DNA of 64,000 bases from Bacteroidota bacterium (GCA_029570835.1 JAKPTX010000140.1:1-64000), one strand, 5' to 3'. Positions 18,522 through 27,785 are shown, numbered from the stretch's first letter. Notes: generated by a model not told the origin, from the letters alone. Program-made: numbers and translations.

Positions 18522-21158
18522 CTACAACAACTTCAGCATCAACTCTCCGGATCCGATGCGGTAGCCTTCGGATTTGAGGATAATTACTCCATCTTGATTG
18601 AGAATCAACAATAATGGATACTCTCCTTTGAAATCACCTTGCATATTTTTGGTGATTTGTTTCATCATTTGAGCGTCTTCATCCACTAAAAAGTGAGATT
18701 GTGCAGGTAAATTCCACGTTTCAGGTTTAAAGTCTTCGGTATGTTTATCTGAAGGAATCACAAAAACAAGTGCTCCCCCCCACTCTTCATACTGTTTTTT
18801 CAACAATCCTATATCTTTCAAAAGGTGGCGGGTCGGTTCACGAGTCGGATCAATAAAGCAGAATATCAGTTTTTTATCACCCATCAATTGTTCAATGGAA
18901 GTATTCTCGAGTGATCCGCACAATTCTTGCTCCAAGTCAACAGTGCCATAGTTGGATTCTCTGGGGATCAACTTTCTAATCTCTATCTCCTTCTCAATTT
19001 TCTCACCTGCCACAATGTTGAAGAACTCTACCCTTGATAACACCGTACCGTCATCATAACGATTTCCGGTTGAAAGCATATAGTATCCCGGATCCAAGGT
19101 AATCGTTGTTGGGAATGAACTCATTCTGGAATCCCCTCTAAAATCAAAAGTAACAAAATCACCATCCACAAATTGCACCAAGGTAAAGTGTGTCCTATAA
19201 CTTAGCTGAATCTGAGGCATCTCCGGATCAGGGTTGAAACTCAACACCAATTCTCCCTTTTCTATATTCTCATCCTCTTTTTTAGGATCAAAGGAAATCT
19301 CTTTCCATGCTTTATTCTCATAAACATAAATTTTTCCATCTGAACCATCCAAATAGGCAGGAATATCCAAAGAGCGACATGCCGCTACAAAAAAGATATC
19401 TCTTGATTGTTCATCACTCACCTTCAACTCAAACACTCCTCGAGGGGAGATCGGACAACGATAATAATTATCCTCATTACTGATTTTTACATTCTCTTTT
19501 GTCCACTGATAGATCTCGTCTGAATTAACTTTTTCTCCCAAAAGAGCTTTCAACTCCTTATTCAGGAAGGGTCTCCAGGGTCTGATCAACTCATTGGCAA
19601 TTCGGGCGGGCAAGATCCCCTTAAGATAAGCTTCCTCTCCATAACTTACAGTTCCACCTGCATTATAATAAGTTACATGAGCTTCCAAAATATCGGCAGG
19701 TGTGTCTCGTAAATCTTTATCAGCTAAAGATTCCAGGAATGAGTTGAGATAGAGTCCCGCTTCATATTGGGTATGGTTTTGAATAAATTTTGCAATCTCA
19801 GCGTGATTCCCTTCACTTCTTTTGATTGCTTTGACAATTTGCTCTTCCGTTAAATTCGCCGATTTAATTTTTCTTGCCTCCTCTTCTGTCATGAATGTCG
19901 CCACATAGGCATTTCTAACAGAATCTTCATATTGGAGACGTGCATTATGTTTTTTCATCACCTCATCACTAATCTCTTTGGTTACCTTTTTCTCATAAGG
20001 TGGAACCATATCTATCATCTCTACATACTCCTCGCCTGCCACTCTATCAAGCACAATGGTGGTCTCCTCTTGTTCCCTGAGATCTATTTTTTGGTAGTTG
20101 TATTTTCCGTTATGGGAAGCCCAAATGAGCAAATCACCATATCCCGTTGTAAACTGCGCTACTCCCTTTGAATCTGTCTGAACTGACAACAAAGGATAAT
20201 ATTCAGCATAATTATATATTTTAAACTTTACGGTAGCATTCTCTACCGGTTGTTTATTTTGATCCAACACTTGTACTGTTACTGTTTTTACTTCTGCGTA
20301 GTTATCGAGCATATTTGAAACAGAATAAAGAGGGGTCTCAACATTCTTTTCTCCCTTGATATTGTTTTTTCCAAAGATCGTGGTATGCACCATCATAGCC
20401 CTGGTAGAAGGATTGGCAAACCATCCCATATTTAGTTCAGGATCAGGTTCACAGGCTCCCAAAAAGTACCATTTCCCGTCGATCCACACCTCCACCCAGG
20501 CATGATTACTATCCGAATGTGCCCAACGGGGAGAATAACATTGACGTGCAGGAATTCCTACGGCACGAAGCGCTGTAACGGTAAAAGTGGACTCCTCTCC
20601 ACATCTTCCCAAAGAGGTTCTCACGGTTGCCAACGGTGCTGAGGTTCTGATATCCGCAGGACGATAGGTTACCTTTTCGTGACACCAGTGGTTTACTTCC
20701 AATGCAGCATCATACATGGAGAGATCCTTAATCCGATCTTTCAACTCATGAAAAAAGACCATTCTCGCCGTATCCAGGTTCTCATTGTTGACGCGATGTA
20801 CCAGCACAAAGTGTCTGAAGATATCCTCCGGAACCGATTTCCCCCACGTAAACTCTTCCCTGGCTTTGAATGCGTATCGCACCTGTTGCAGGAAAAACTC
20901 CCCATCATAATCTGCCAAATCACTCAAAGGCATGTAAGCGTACAGAAACTGCAATGCCTCTTTTTCGCTCCGGGTTAATTTTTGATCAAATACAGAGAAG
21001 AGTTCTGCTTCTCTGCCTTTAGCCAGCTCTTTGCGAGCTTCAAAATCTTTAATTACTTGTTCTCTATACTCTGAATTTGAAATAAAATGACGTCCACACC
21101 CCATAAAAGAAAGCGTAAACAAGAGTAAAAGAGAAAAATGAATAAATTTTTTCATCAT
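18522..21158 (-). CDS. Transglutaminase-like lipoprotein with C-terminal thioredoxin-like fold
   Basis: The 878-aa protein has a lipoprotein signal peptide (lipobox SFMGC, Cys about 21). A transglutaminase-like core (about 125-260) has the catalytic Cys in LGRCGEES and His in SNHAWVEVW. A beta-sandwich region (about 295-370) with KQPVENATVKFK follows. A second transglutaminase-like segment (about 545-640) lacks the catalytic Cys. The C-terminal thioredoxin-like domain (about 745-878) has PTREPTR where CxxC would be. It is probably an envelope peptidase or structural protein; the substrate is unknown. A TATCTTTG box lies 49-56 nt upstream. Confidence 0.8.
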   Translation of the reverse strand: MMKKFIHFSLLLLFTLSFMGCGRHFISNSEYREQVIKDFEARKELAKGREAELFSVFDQKLTRSEKEALQFLYAYMPLSDLADYDGEFFLQQVRYAFKAREEFTWGKSVPEDIFRHFVLVHRVNNENLDTARMVFFHELKDRIKDLSMYDAALEVNHWCHEKVTYRPADIRTSAPLATVRTSLGRCGEESTFTVTALRAVGIPARQCYSPRWAHSDSNHAWVEVWIDGKWYFLGACEPDPELNMGWFANPSTRAMMVHTTIFGKNNIKGEKNVETPLYSVSNMLDNYAEVKTVTVQVLDQNKQPVENATVKFKIYNYAEYYPLLSVQTDSKGVAQFTTGYGDLLIWASHNGKYNYQKIDLREQEETTIVLDRVAGEEYVEMIDMVPPYEKKVTKEISDEVMKKHNARLQYEDSVRNAYVATFMTEEEARKIKSANLTEEQIVKAIKRSEGNHAEIAKFIQNHTQYEAGLYLNSFLESLADKDLRDTPADILEAHVTYYNAGGTVSYGEEAYLKGILPARIANELIRPWRPFLNKELKALLGEKVNSDEIYQWTKENVKISNEDNYYRCPISPRGVFELKVSDEQSRDIFFVAACRSLDIPAYLDGSDGKIYVYENKAWKEISFDPKKEDENIEKGELVLSFNPDPEMPQIQLSYRTHFTLVQFVDGDFVTFDFRGDSRMSSFPTTITLDPGYYMLSTGNRYDDGTVLSRVEFFNIVAGEKIEKEIEIRKLIPRESNYGTVDLEQELCGSLENTSIEQLMGDKKLIFCFIDPTREPTRHLLKDIGLLKKQYEEWGGALVFVIPSDKHTEDFKPETWNLPAQSHFLVDEDAQMMKQITKNMQGDFKGEYPLLLILNQDGVIILKSEGYRIGSGELMLKLL

Positions 21159-21206
21159 AACGATTCTATTATTTTTTATGACCTACTTGGAAAGATAACA
21201 AAAAGC

Positions 21207-21214
21207 AAAGATAC
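21207..21214 (-). promoter_or_regulatory. -7 box of the transglutaminase-like gene
   Basis: The minus strand reads TATCTTTG (TAnnTTTG). The ATTTCGG heptad array begins a few bases upstream of it, so the array occupies the -33 region. Confidence 0.5.
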
Positions 21215-21219
21215 AATAA

Positions 21220-21440
21220 TAATTTCGGATTTCGGATTTCGGATTTCGGATTTTATTTTTGAGGAGATATCATATTGATAATCTATCATTTAACATTTCT
21301 ATTTTTTTCTTCTTTTTGGAAATAAAAATAAATGGGGGGCAGAAAAGGTATCACTTTTTTGTTATTTCAATTCCCCACTCTAGAGTATTGTACCTCATAT
21401 GATATGGTGTGAATCAATTACGAATTACGAATTACGAAAA
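21220..21440. repeat. Heptad-repeat island A
   Basis: This island fills most of the 390-bp gap between two divergent genes. It starts with about four tandem copies of the 7-mer ATTTCGG. A copy of the ~110-bp GGGGGGCAG/CCCCACTC element follows (about 21300-21415), then about three copies of the 7-mer AATTACG (about 21417-21437). No gene is seen. The same vocabulary recurs near 40 kb and 59 kb. Confidence 0.85.
21334..21380 (+). repeat. Core repeat copy A (GGGGGGCAG...CCCCACTC)
   Basis: The copy starts GGGGGGCAG and ends TTCCCCACTC, with 42 bp from GCAG to the final C. Flanking similarity to the other copies extends left (TTCTTTTTGGAAATAAAA) and right (about GATATG, 30 bp beyond). Confidence 0.85.
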
Positions 21441-21480
21441 ATAAATAAAAGTTGATTGTTTTCATATGAAAAAAAATATC

Positions 21481-21488
21481 TAACTTTG
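21481..21488 (+). promoter_or_regulatory. -7 box of the M13 peptidase gene
   Basis: TAACTTTG matches TAnnTTTG, 61 nt upstream of the ATG. An ATTG about 22 bp upstream is a weak -33 candidate. Confidence 0.5.
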
Positions 21489-21549
21489 TAGGTTGTATTA
21501 GAATTTAAGAATCAAAAAATAACGTATTTATAATCAAAATATTAACTCA

Positions 21550-23604
21550 ATGAAAATTCAAATTGTATCAATTGTAATGGGAATATTAATCTTATTTGCA
21601 TCATGTAAGGAGAAAACAAAAGAGAATCAAAGGGAACTTACTTCCGGAATTAACGTAGAAAACATGGATACTACCGTTTCTCCGGCAGTTGATTTTTATC
21701 GTTATGCCACCGGCGGCTGGATGGATAAAAATCCGTTGACCCCGGAATATTCTCGTTTTGGAACATTTGACCAACTCGCAGAAAATAATAAAGTCCAACT
21801 CAAGGAGTTGATCACCGATATAGCTGCAGAACAACACGAAACAGGAACAATCAAACAAAAAATCGGTGATTTGTACAATATAGGTATGGATACGACAAAA
21901 ATTGAGCAACAGGGAGCTGAACCCATTCAAAATGAGCTACAAAAAATTGCTAACCTACGCTCTTTAAAAGAATTACCTCAACTGCTGGGAGAGATCCATT
22001 TGGAAGGAAGTGCTCCTCTTTTCGGTCTTTTTGGAGAGGCAGATCCTAAAAATAGCAAAATGAATATTGCCTGGATCTGGCAAACCGGTTTGGGAATCGG
22101 AGAAAAGGAATACTATACAGATCCTGCAATGGCAAAAATCAGAGAGGAATATGTTCAGTTTATGACTACCCTATTCCAACTCTCCGGCTACACTAAAATT
22201 GTCAAAGCAGAAGGAAAAGAGAAAGCATTGGCAGAAAAAGTGTTGGCTTTTGAAACCCAAATGGCAAAAGCATTTATGGATAAAGAAGTGTTGAGAGATC
22301 CTAACCAAACCTACAACTTAAAAACAATTGATGAGTGGCAAAAAATGGTTCCTTCATTCGATGTTAAAAGCTATCTCAAAACCCTCAAATTGGATCAATT
22401 GAATGAGATCAATATAGGAACACTCGACTATTTTGCTCAATTGAATCCCATTTTAACAAAAAACAATATTGAAACAATCAAAGCATACCTGGCATGGCAC
22501 GTTATCAATGATGCAGCACCCTACTTGAGTAAAGGATTTTATGAAAGTTCGTTCAATTTTTACGGAAAAGTTTTATCAGGTAAAGAGTCTGATAAACCAC
22601 GTTGGAAAAAAGTAGTTGAAACTGTTGATGGTGCTTTAGGAGAGGCTGTCGGACAAATGTATGTAGAGCGCTATTTTCCACCTGAAGCCAAAGCCAGAAT
22701 GGAAAAATTAGTTGAAAATCTGACCATTGCCATGGAAGAGCGCTTTAATCAGCTTACCTGGATGGAAGAAGTAACCAAGCAAAAAGCAATTGCAAAACTA
22801 CATGGTATGATTGTAAAAATAGGTTATCCTGATAAATGGAGAGATTACAGCAATCTTGAAATCAATCATGACAGTTACTACGCCAATATTGTTCGTTCCA
22901 GAATTTTCGAAAACAACTACGAACTCTCTAAAATCGGTAAACCGACCGATCCGACACGCTGGTACATGACCCCACAAACTGTCAATGCATACTACAACCC
23001 CAGTACTAACGAAATCTGTTTCCCTGCCGGTATTTTACAACCTCCTTTCTTTGACCTCAACGCTGATGATGCCGTGAACTACGGCGCCATTGGTGTAGTG
23101 ATTGGTCATGAAATGACTCACGGATTTGATGATGCGGGTCGTTACTACGACATAGATGGAAACTTGAATGACTGGTGGACCTCTAACGACAGTCTCCATT
23201 TTGCAGAAAGAGCTCAGGTATTGATCGATTATTACAATCAGATCGAAGTGCTTCCTAACCTATACGCCAATGGTGTATTCACTTTAGGCGAAAACATCGC
23301 AGATAATGGTGGGGTGAATATCTCCTTTACTGCTTTACAAAGAGCCATAAAAGAGGGCAATATCCAACAAGAAATGGATGGATTTAGTGCTGAGGAGCGC
23401 TTCTTTATTGCTTACGCCATGGTTTGGGCAGGCAATATCAGAGATGAGGAGATTATCAGAAGAACTAAAGAGGATCCTCACTCCTTAGGAAAGTGGAGAG
23501 TAAACGGCTGCTTGCCTCACGTTACTCCATTTATCGAAACATTTAGTGTCAAAGAGGGTGATCCACTTTGGTTGGCACCTGAAAAGAGAGCTCAGATTTG
23601 GTAA
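21550..23604 (+). CDS. M13-family zinc metallopeptidase (PepO/neprilysin-like) lipoprotein
   Basis: The 684-aa enzyme should cleave peptides outside the cytoplasm. It has a lipoprotein signal peptide (lipobox FASC, Cys about 19). The M13 N-terminal domain (about 40-430) includes FYRYATGGWMDKNP. The catalytic domain has the zinc motif VIGHEMTHGFDD (about 520), the third zinc ligand in GENIADNGG (about 580) and NAYYNPSTNEICFPAGIL. The length is standard for bacterial PepO. The 48-bp gap to arcC leaves co-transcription possible. Confidence 0.95.
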   Translation: MKIQIVSIVMGILILFASCKEKTKENQRELTSGINVENMDTTVSPAVDFYRYATGGWMDKNPLTPEYSRFGTFDQLAENNKVQLKELITDIAAEQHETGTIKQKIGDLYNIGMDTTKIEQQGAEPIQNELQKIANLRSLKELPQLLGEIHLEGSAPLFGLFGEADPKNSKMNIAWIWQTGLGIGEKEYYTDPAMAKIREEYVQFMTTLFQLSGYTKIVKAEGKEKALAEKVLAFETQMAKAFMDKEVLRDPNQTYNLKTIDEWQKMVPSFDVKSYLKTLKLDQLNEINIGTLDYFAQLNPILTKNNIETIKAYLAWHVINDAAPYLSKGFYESSFNFYGKVLSGKESDKPRWKKVVETVDGALGEAVGQMYVERYFPPEAKARMEKLVENLTIAMEERFNQLTWMEEVTKQKAIAKLHGMIVKIGYPDKWRDYSNLEINHDSYYANIVRSRIFENNYELSKIGKPTDPTRWYMTPQTVNAYYNPSTNEICFPAGILQPPFFDLNADDAVNYGAIGVVIGHEMTHGFDDAGRYYDIDGNLNDWWTSNDSLHFAERAQVLIDYYNQIEVLPNLYANGVFTLGENIADNGGVNISFTALQRAIKEGNIQQEMDGFSAEERFFIAYAMVWAGNIRDEEIIRRTKEDPHSLGKWRVNGCLPHVTPFIETFSVKEGDPLWLAPEKRAQIW

Positions 23605-23652
23605 CAGCAAATAAATAAACAGAAAATCCAAACAATTTAAAATACATAACCA

Positions 23653-24594
23653 ATGAAAAAATTAGCCGTCATCGCTTTTGGTGGGAATGCACTTCTCCGA
23701 AACAATCAAAAAGGAACTTATCAGGAACAACTGGAAAATGTGATGCAAACTTGCAAATCTCTGCGTCAATTTTACGAACATGACTATGAACTGGTGATTG
23801 GGCACGGAAATGGTCCGCAAGTGGGCAATGTAATGTTGCAGCATGATGCCGGAGAAAAGCAATACGGAGTAGCGGCAATGCCAATGGATTTGTGTGTTGC
23901 TGAAACCCAAGGATCGATTGCATACATGATTGAACTGGGTATGAGGCAAGTTTTTCATGAAAGAGGAATCGACAAACCGGTAATCTCTTTGGTTACTCAA
24001 GTGGTTGTGGATGAGAATGATCCCGCTTTCCAAAATCCGACCAAACCGGTTGGCCCCTACTACACCCGTGAAGAGGCTGCTCATTTCCAGGCTACTATTG
24101 GTGGAAAATATGCCGAAGATCCTAAAGGAAATGGTTGGAGAAAAGTAGTTCCATCACCTAAACCTCTTGAAATTAGCAATATAGAGACTGTAGGAGAGTT
24201 AGCCAGATCCGGCAAAGTGGTGATTACTTGCGGTGGTGGTGGTATTCCTGTGATCAAGGGAGAATCCGGAATAAAAGGGATAGAAGCGGTGATTGACAAG
24301 GACTTAGCCTCTGCTTTGGCAGCCGTGAAGTTGCAAGCTGATCAGTTTTACATCCTCACTGATGTACCCAAAGTGTATATCAACTTTAAAAAGGAAAATG
24401 AACAAGCGTTAGACCGAATCACCGTAGAAGAAGCCAAGAGCTACTTAGCTGCAGGTCATTTTACCGAAGGCTCTATGGCTCCTAAGATCCGGGCTGCTAT
24501 CTTTTATGTTGAAAATGGCGGAAAAGAGTGTATTATCACCGAGGCCAAATCATTGGAAGATCCCAAGGGAGGAACTCGCATTGTACCCAATTAA
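23653..24594 (+). CDS. arcC: Carbamate kinase
   Basis: Carbamate kinase transfers the phosphate of carbamoyl phosphate to ADP, making ATP, and usually completes the arginine deiminase or agmatine/purine fermentation routes. The 313-aa length is typical. Motifs include AFGGNALLR at the N-terminus, GHGNGPQVGN, TCGGGGIPV and the lysine-containing DKDLASALAA segment, with ILTDVPKVYIN. No arcA, arcB or other carbamoyl-transferase gene is adjacent, so the source of carbamoyl phosphate is not shown here. Confidence 0.96.
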   Translation: MKKLAVIAFGGNALLRNNQKGTYQEQLENVMQTCKSLRQFYEHDYELVIGHGNGPQVGNVMLQHDAGEKQYGVAAMPMDLCVAETQGSIAYMIELGMRQVFHERGIDKPVISLVTQVVVDENDPAFQNPTKPVGPYYTREEAAHFQATIGGKYAEDPKGNGWRKVVPSPKPLEISNIETVGELARSGKVVITCGGGGIPVIKGESGIKGIEAVIDKDLASALAAVKLQADQFYILTDVPKVYINFKKENEQALDRITVEEAKSYLAAGHFTEGSMAPKIRAAIFYVENGGKECIITEAKSLEDPKGGTRIVPN

Positions 24595-24606
24595 AAAAAC
24601 ACACGC

Positions 24607-24638
24607 TTTGACAAAAAAGCGATAAAGAACTAATTTTG
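24607..24638 (+). promoter_or_regulatory. Promoter (TTTG-N20-TAATTTTG) of the DUF4476 gene
   Basis: TTTG (24607-24610) and TAATTTTG (24631-24638) are separated by 20 bp. This is the clearest full Bacteroidota -33/-7 promoter in the window. It lies inside the short region after arcC and about 95 bp before the DUF4476 gene. Confidence 0.7.
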
Positions 24639-24647
24639 CCAAAAAAT

Positions 24648-24690
24648 AACAAAAGAGGTGTGGATTTCCTCCCCCCCTTTTTTAACTTTT
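24648..24690 (-). repeat. Possible decayed copy of the core repeat
   Basis: Read on the minus strand, GGGGGGGAGG is followed at similar spacing by CTCTTTTGTTATTTTTT, which resembles the left half of the core element (copy A: CACTTTTTTGTTATTTC). The CCCCACTC half is missing. It lies in the 5' leader of the DUF4476 gene. The assignment is tentative. Confidence 0.35.
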
Positions 24691-24733
24691 ATAAAAAAAA
24701 AGACTCCAATAATAAACCTTAATTCTTAATAGT

Positions 24734-25603
24734 ATGAAAAGGATATTCAATTTTTTAATTTTGTTATTTTTATTAATGGGGGGAGCAGCCCAACCCGGTT
24801 CGGTAACAATTAAGTCATCTAATTTCAACCAACGCTTTTGGGTTTTCATTGACGATGTGCTTCAAAATCAGTACTCTGTAAACTCCATTCGCATCACGGG
24901 AATGAATATTCAACACCCTTATCGGTTGAGGATTGAGATGGATAGTCAGGATTACCCCATTGTTGGAAGGACCATTTTAGTGGATCAAAATTTTCGTCGT
25001 AACAATTTTGAAATTCTATATCGTAGCAATGGATTTATCCTAAAGAACAGTTTTTTTAATATCAACCCCATGGTTACTGTTCAACTGATCAGACCCAACT
25101 ACAACTATTCGAACGCCTATTACTCCTTCCTTTACCCCGGTTTTGGTAGTTATGGCAACTATTGGGGCAGTGGAGGAAATCAGCACTATTTAGGGAACAA
25201 TTATGGAAACCATCCCGGTAGTGGACATCATCCCGGAGGAGGCTATCCCGGAGGGGGTAATCATCCCGGTAGCGGACATCCCGGCGGAGGAAATTACAAT
25301 CCACCCCCAGCACCCTGTATGCCCACTGTTGAATTTAATCAGGCTCTACAATCTGTTCAGGGTAATAAAATGGAAAGCGGAAAGTTAAGTACCGCCAAAC
25401 AGGTAGCATCTCGTAATGGCGGAAGAATCTGTACTGAACAGATTAAGCAAATTACTCATCTCCTGACTTTTGAAAGTGATAAACTGGAATTTGCAAAGTA
25501 CGCGTACAAATACTGCAGCGACAAAGCAAATTATTACCGTGTAGCTGATGCGTTTTCGTTTCAGTCCTCAAAAGAGGAATTGTACAAATTTATCAATTAT
25601 TAA
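24734..25603 (+). CDS. DUF4476 domain protein with Gly/His/Pro-rich linker
   Basis: The exported 289-aa protein has a signal peptide (about 1-20, FLLMGGAAQ). A beta-rich N-terminal domain (about 22-120) is followed by a low-complexity linker (about 145-195) of HPGGG/HPGSG units. The C-terminal helical DUF4476 domain (about 197-289) begins at CMPTVEFNQAL and contains a second Cys pair. DUF4476 proteins are common in Bacteroidota and have no assigned biochemical role. The His/Gly linker might bind metal or act as a flexible spacer (inference). It has its own well-formed promoter. Confidence 0.85.
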   Translation: MKRIFNFLILLFLLMGGAAQPGSVTIKSSNFNQRFWVFIDDVLQNQYSVNSIRITGMNIQHPYRLRIEMDSQDYPIVGRTILVDQNFRRNNFEILYRSNGFILKNSFFNINPMVTVQLIRPNYNYSNAYYSFLYPGFGSYGNYWGSGGNQHYLGNNYGNHPGSGHHPGGGYPGGGNHPGSGHPGGGNYNPPPAPCMPTVEFNQALQSVQGNKMESGKLSTAKQVASRNGGRICTEQIKQITHLLTFESDKLEFAKYAYKYCSDKANYYRVADAFSFQSSKEELYKFINY

Positions 25604-25607
25604 ATGA

Positions 25608-26018
25608 TCACCAACGATGCGGATCGTTGGCGTCCCATGCCTGAAAGAGTAGTTCTTTGTGAATGGTGCGTACCAAAAAAAGAAAAACATCCAACTTATT
25701 GTCTGCAAACCAGAGGATTGCATCATCTTCTTTCCGACAGGCTGCTGCAAAGAGCGACAGTAGATGTGCTTTATGATCTATCAACCATTGAATGGCGTGG
25801 GGTTCTCCTTTAATCGCATTGCATAAAACGGCAAATTCAGGATAGCCATTTTTTAGCAACCAATTAAATGCATCATCATCGGAGTGGATTGCCGCTGAAA
25901 AGGCTACCAACTCCGGAAATCCATTCTCCATCAAAAAACGCGCAAACTTGCCGTCCCCATCCAAACTTTGGTTGAGTGCCATCAATATCTTTACATCATA
26001 ATCGGAAAGACAATGCAT
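25608..26018 (-). CDS. Small helical-repeat protein of unknown function
   Basis: I do not recognise this 136-aa protein. It is built of about four degenerate ~31-residue alpha-helical units, each with a W/F-L...(N/H)...L-x-x-A-I pattern (for example AFNWLLKNGYPE, AIQWLIDHKAH, AILWFADNKLD). It has no signal peptide. It starts 4 bp after the glnS stop, so it is probably co-transcribed with glnS. The regular repeat pattern and tight coupling argue for a real gene rather than the opposing 69-aa ORF. A protein-interaction scaffold is a guess. Confidence 0.7.
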   Translation of the reverse strand: MHCLSDYDVKILMALNQSLDGDGKFARFLMENGFPELVAFSAAIHSDDDAFNWLLKNGYPEFAVLCNAIKGEPHAIQWLIDHKAHLLSLFAAACRKEDDAILWFADNKLDVFLFLVRTIHKELLFQAWDANDPHRW

Positions 26019-26022
26019 CTTT

Positions 26023-27657
26023 TTAACTTTTTAGACCTACTGTTTTGTTAAACACTAATTTTTCTTTTGTTGAATCCGAGTCTACACAGAAATACCCAAT
26101 ACGTTCAAACTGGTAGTAAGGATGTTGAGACTCGTTCTCCATACATTTTTCTATAAAGGCTTGTCTCACAATCAACGAATCCGGATTAATATAATCCAAA
26201 AAAGTTTTACCTTCTTCGGTATTATCCGGTTCAGGAACGGTAAAGAGTTTATCGAACAAACGAACTTCAGCGGGGAGAGCATGAGCCGTAGACAACCAAT
26301 GGATGGTTGCTTTCACCTTCCGGTTACTTTGTGCCATACCACTCTTTGTTTCAGGATCATAAGTCGCATGAATTTCAACAATATTGCCATCCTCATCCTT
26401 TACAATATGGGTACACTTGATGATATAAGCGTATTTTAATCGCACTTCGCCTCCTATGGTCAGTCTGAAGAATTTCTTGTCGGCATTTTCTCTAAAATCA
26501 CTTCTTTCAATCCAAAGCTCCTTAGAAAATGGCATCTCTCTGGTTCCTCCTTCCGGATCTTCAGGATTATTTACTGCTTGCAATATCTCTACCTGACCTT
26601 CAGGATAGTTGTCGATAATCAATTTAACCGGATCTAGCACTGCCATTCTGCGTTGCGCAACCTTGTTCAAGTGTTCTCTGGCACAAAATTCCAACAGATT
26701 CAGATCGATTACATTTTCACGTTTTGCAACTCCCACGGTTTCAGCAAAATTACGGATTGATTCCGGAGAATATCCTCTTCTTCTCAATCCGGATATGGTT
26801 GGCATTCTAGGGTCATCCCATCCGGAAACATATTTTTCACTAACCAACTGGAGTAATTTCCGCTTACTCATTATGGTATAATTCAAATTGAGACGCGCAA
26901 ACTCAATCTGTTGGGGATGGTGTATTCTTAACACTTTACAAAACCAGTCATAAAGTGGTCTGTGCACCTCAAACTCAAGCGTACAGATAGAATGGGTAAT
27001 TCCTTCGATCGAATCGCTTTGTCCATGCGCATAGTCATACATGGGATAGATACACCAATCATTTCCCGTTCTGTGATGTTCTGCAAAAAGCACACGATAC
27101 ATGATAGGGTCTCTCATGTGCATATTGGGTGAACTCATATCCACTTTAGCTCTCAGGACCACTTCTCCTTCTGCGAACTCTCCGGCTCTCATTTTTCTAA
27201 AGAGTTGAAGATTTTCCTCAATCGGTGTATTTCTATACTTACTTTCAATACCCGGTTTAGTGGGTGTGCCTCGCTCCAGACTGATCTGTTCTTGCGAAGA
27301 AAAGTCAACATAAGCCAACCCTTCCCGGATCATCTGTTCAGCCCACTGGTACAACTGTTCAAAGTAATCAGAAGCGTAAAACTCAGCATCCCACTGGAAT
27401 CCTAACCATTGAATATCCTCTTTGATGGAATCCACATATTCCACATCCTCTTTTGTTGGATTGGTATCATCAAATCGGAGGTTGCACAGACCTTTATATT
27501 TCTGTGCTAATCCAAAGTTAAGGCAAATCGATTTTGCGTGTCCAATATGCAGATACCCATTCGGTTCCGGGGGAAATCGGGTATGCACTCTGGATTCGTT
27601 TTTGCCATTTTTTAAATCTTCGTCAATGATCTCTTCAATAAAGTTTCTCGGTCCCAT
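26023..27657 (-). CDS. glnS: Glutamine-tRNA ligase
   Basis: This class I synthetase charges tRNA-Gln in the cytoplasm. Motifs are the HIGH signature in LHIGHAKS (about residue 33), the KMSKS-type loop TIMSKRK (about 262), and the two C-terminal beta-barrel anticodon-binding domains. The track starts it at 27687, but the TACTTTTG -7 box (27677-27684) lies within those first codons. The ATG at 27657 (MGPRNFIEE), 20 nt after the box, is the better start and gives 544 aa, close to the family norm. Having GlnRS means Gln-tRNA is made directly. Confidence 0.96.
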   Translation of the reverse strand: MGPRNFIEEIIDEDLKNGKNESRVHTRFPPEPNGYLHIGHAKSICLNFGLAQKYKGLCNLRFDDTNPTKEDVEYVDSIKEDIQWLGFQWDAEFYASDYFEQLYQWAEQMIREGLAYVDFSSQEQISLERGTPTKPGIESKYRNTPIEENLQLFRKMRAGEFAEGEVVLRAKVDMSSPNMHMRDPIMYRVLFAEHHRTGNDWCIYPMYDYAHGQSDSIEGITHSICTLEFEVHRPLYDWFCKVLRIHHPQQIEFARLNLNYTIMSKRKLLQLVSEKYVSGWDDPRMPTISGLRRRGYSPESIRNFAETVGVAKRENVIDLNLLEFCAREHLNKVAQRRMAVLDPVKLIIDNYPEGQVEILQAVNNPEDPEGGTREMPFSKELWIERSDFRENADKKFFRLTIGGEVRLKYAYIIKCTHIVKDEDGNIVEIHATYDPETKSGMAQSNRKVKATIHWLSTAHALPAEVRLFDKLFTVPEPDNTEEGKTFLDYINPDSLIVRQAFIEKCMENESQHPYYQFERIGYFCVDSDSTKEKLVFNKTVGLKS

Positions 27658-27676
27658 ATCTTTAAATATTAACCTA

Positions 27677-27684
27677 CAAAAGTA
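27677..27684 (-). promoter_or_regulatory. -7 box of the glnS promoter
   Basis: The minus strand reads TACTTTTG (TAnnTTTG). A TTTG (plus CAAA 27701-27704) lies 16 bp upstream. Its position rules out the upstream ATG of the ORF track. Confidence 0.55.
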
Positions 27685-27777
27685 CAAATAATATTTAACT
27701 CAAAGCCATTATCTCAATGATCATGAGAAAAAGATTTTTAGTTTAGCTCTTTTGATACTTATTTTTAAAATAAATCA

Positions 27778-27785
27778 TATCTTTG
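27778..27785 (+). promoter_or_regulatory. -7 box of the rmlA promoter
   Basis: TATCTTTG lies 17 nt upstream of the rmlA ATG, with a TTTG at 27751-27754 (23 bp away, slightly long). Confidence 0.55.

Noticed and set aside
24604-24621. CGCTTT/AAAGCG hairpin after arcC as a terminator
   Set aside because: No T run follows and the TTTG of the next promoter lies inside it; too weak to call.
25604-25813. 69-aa plus-strand ORF after the DUF4476 gene
   Set aside because: Antisense to the helical-repeat gene coupled to glnS, which has the better protein pattern and operon spacing.
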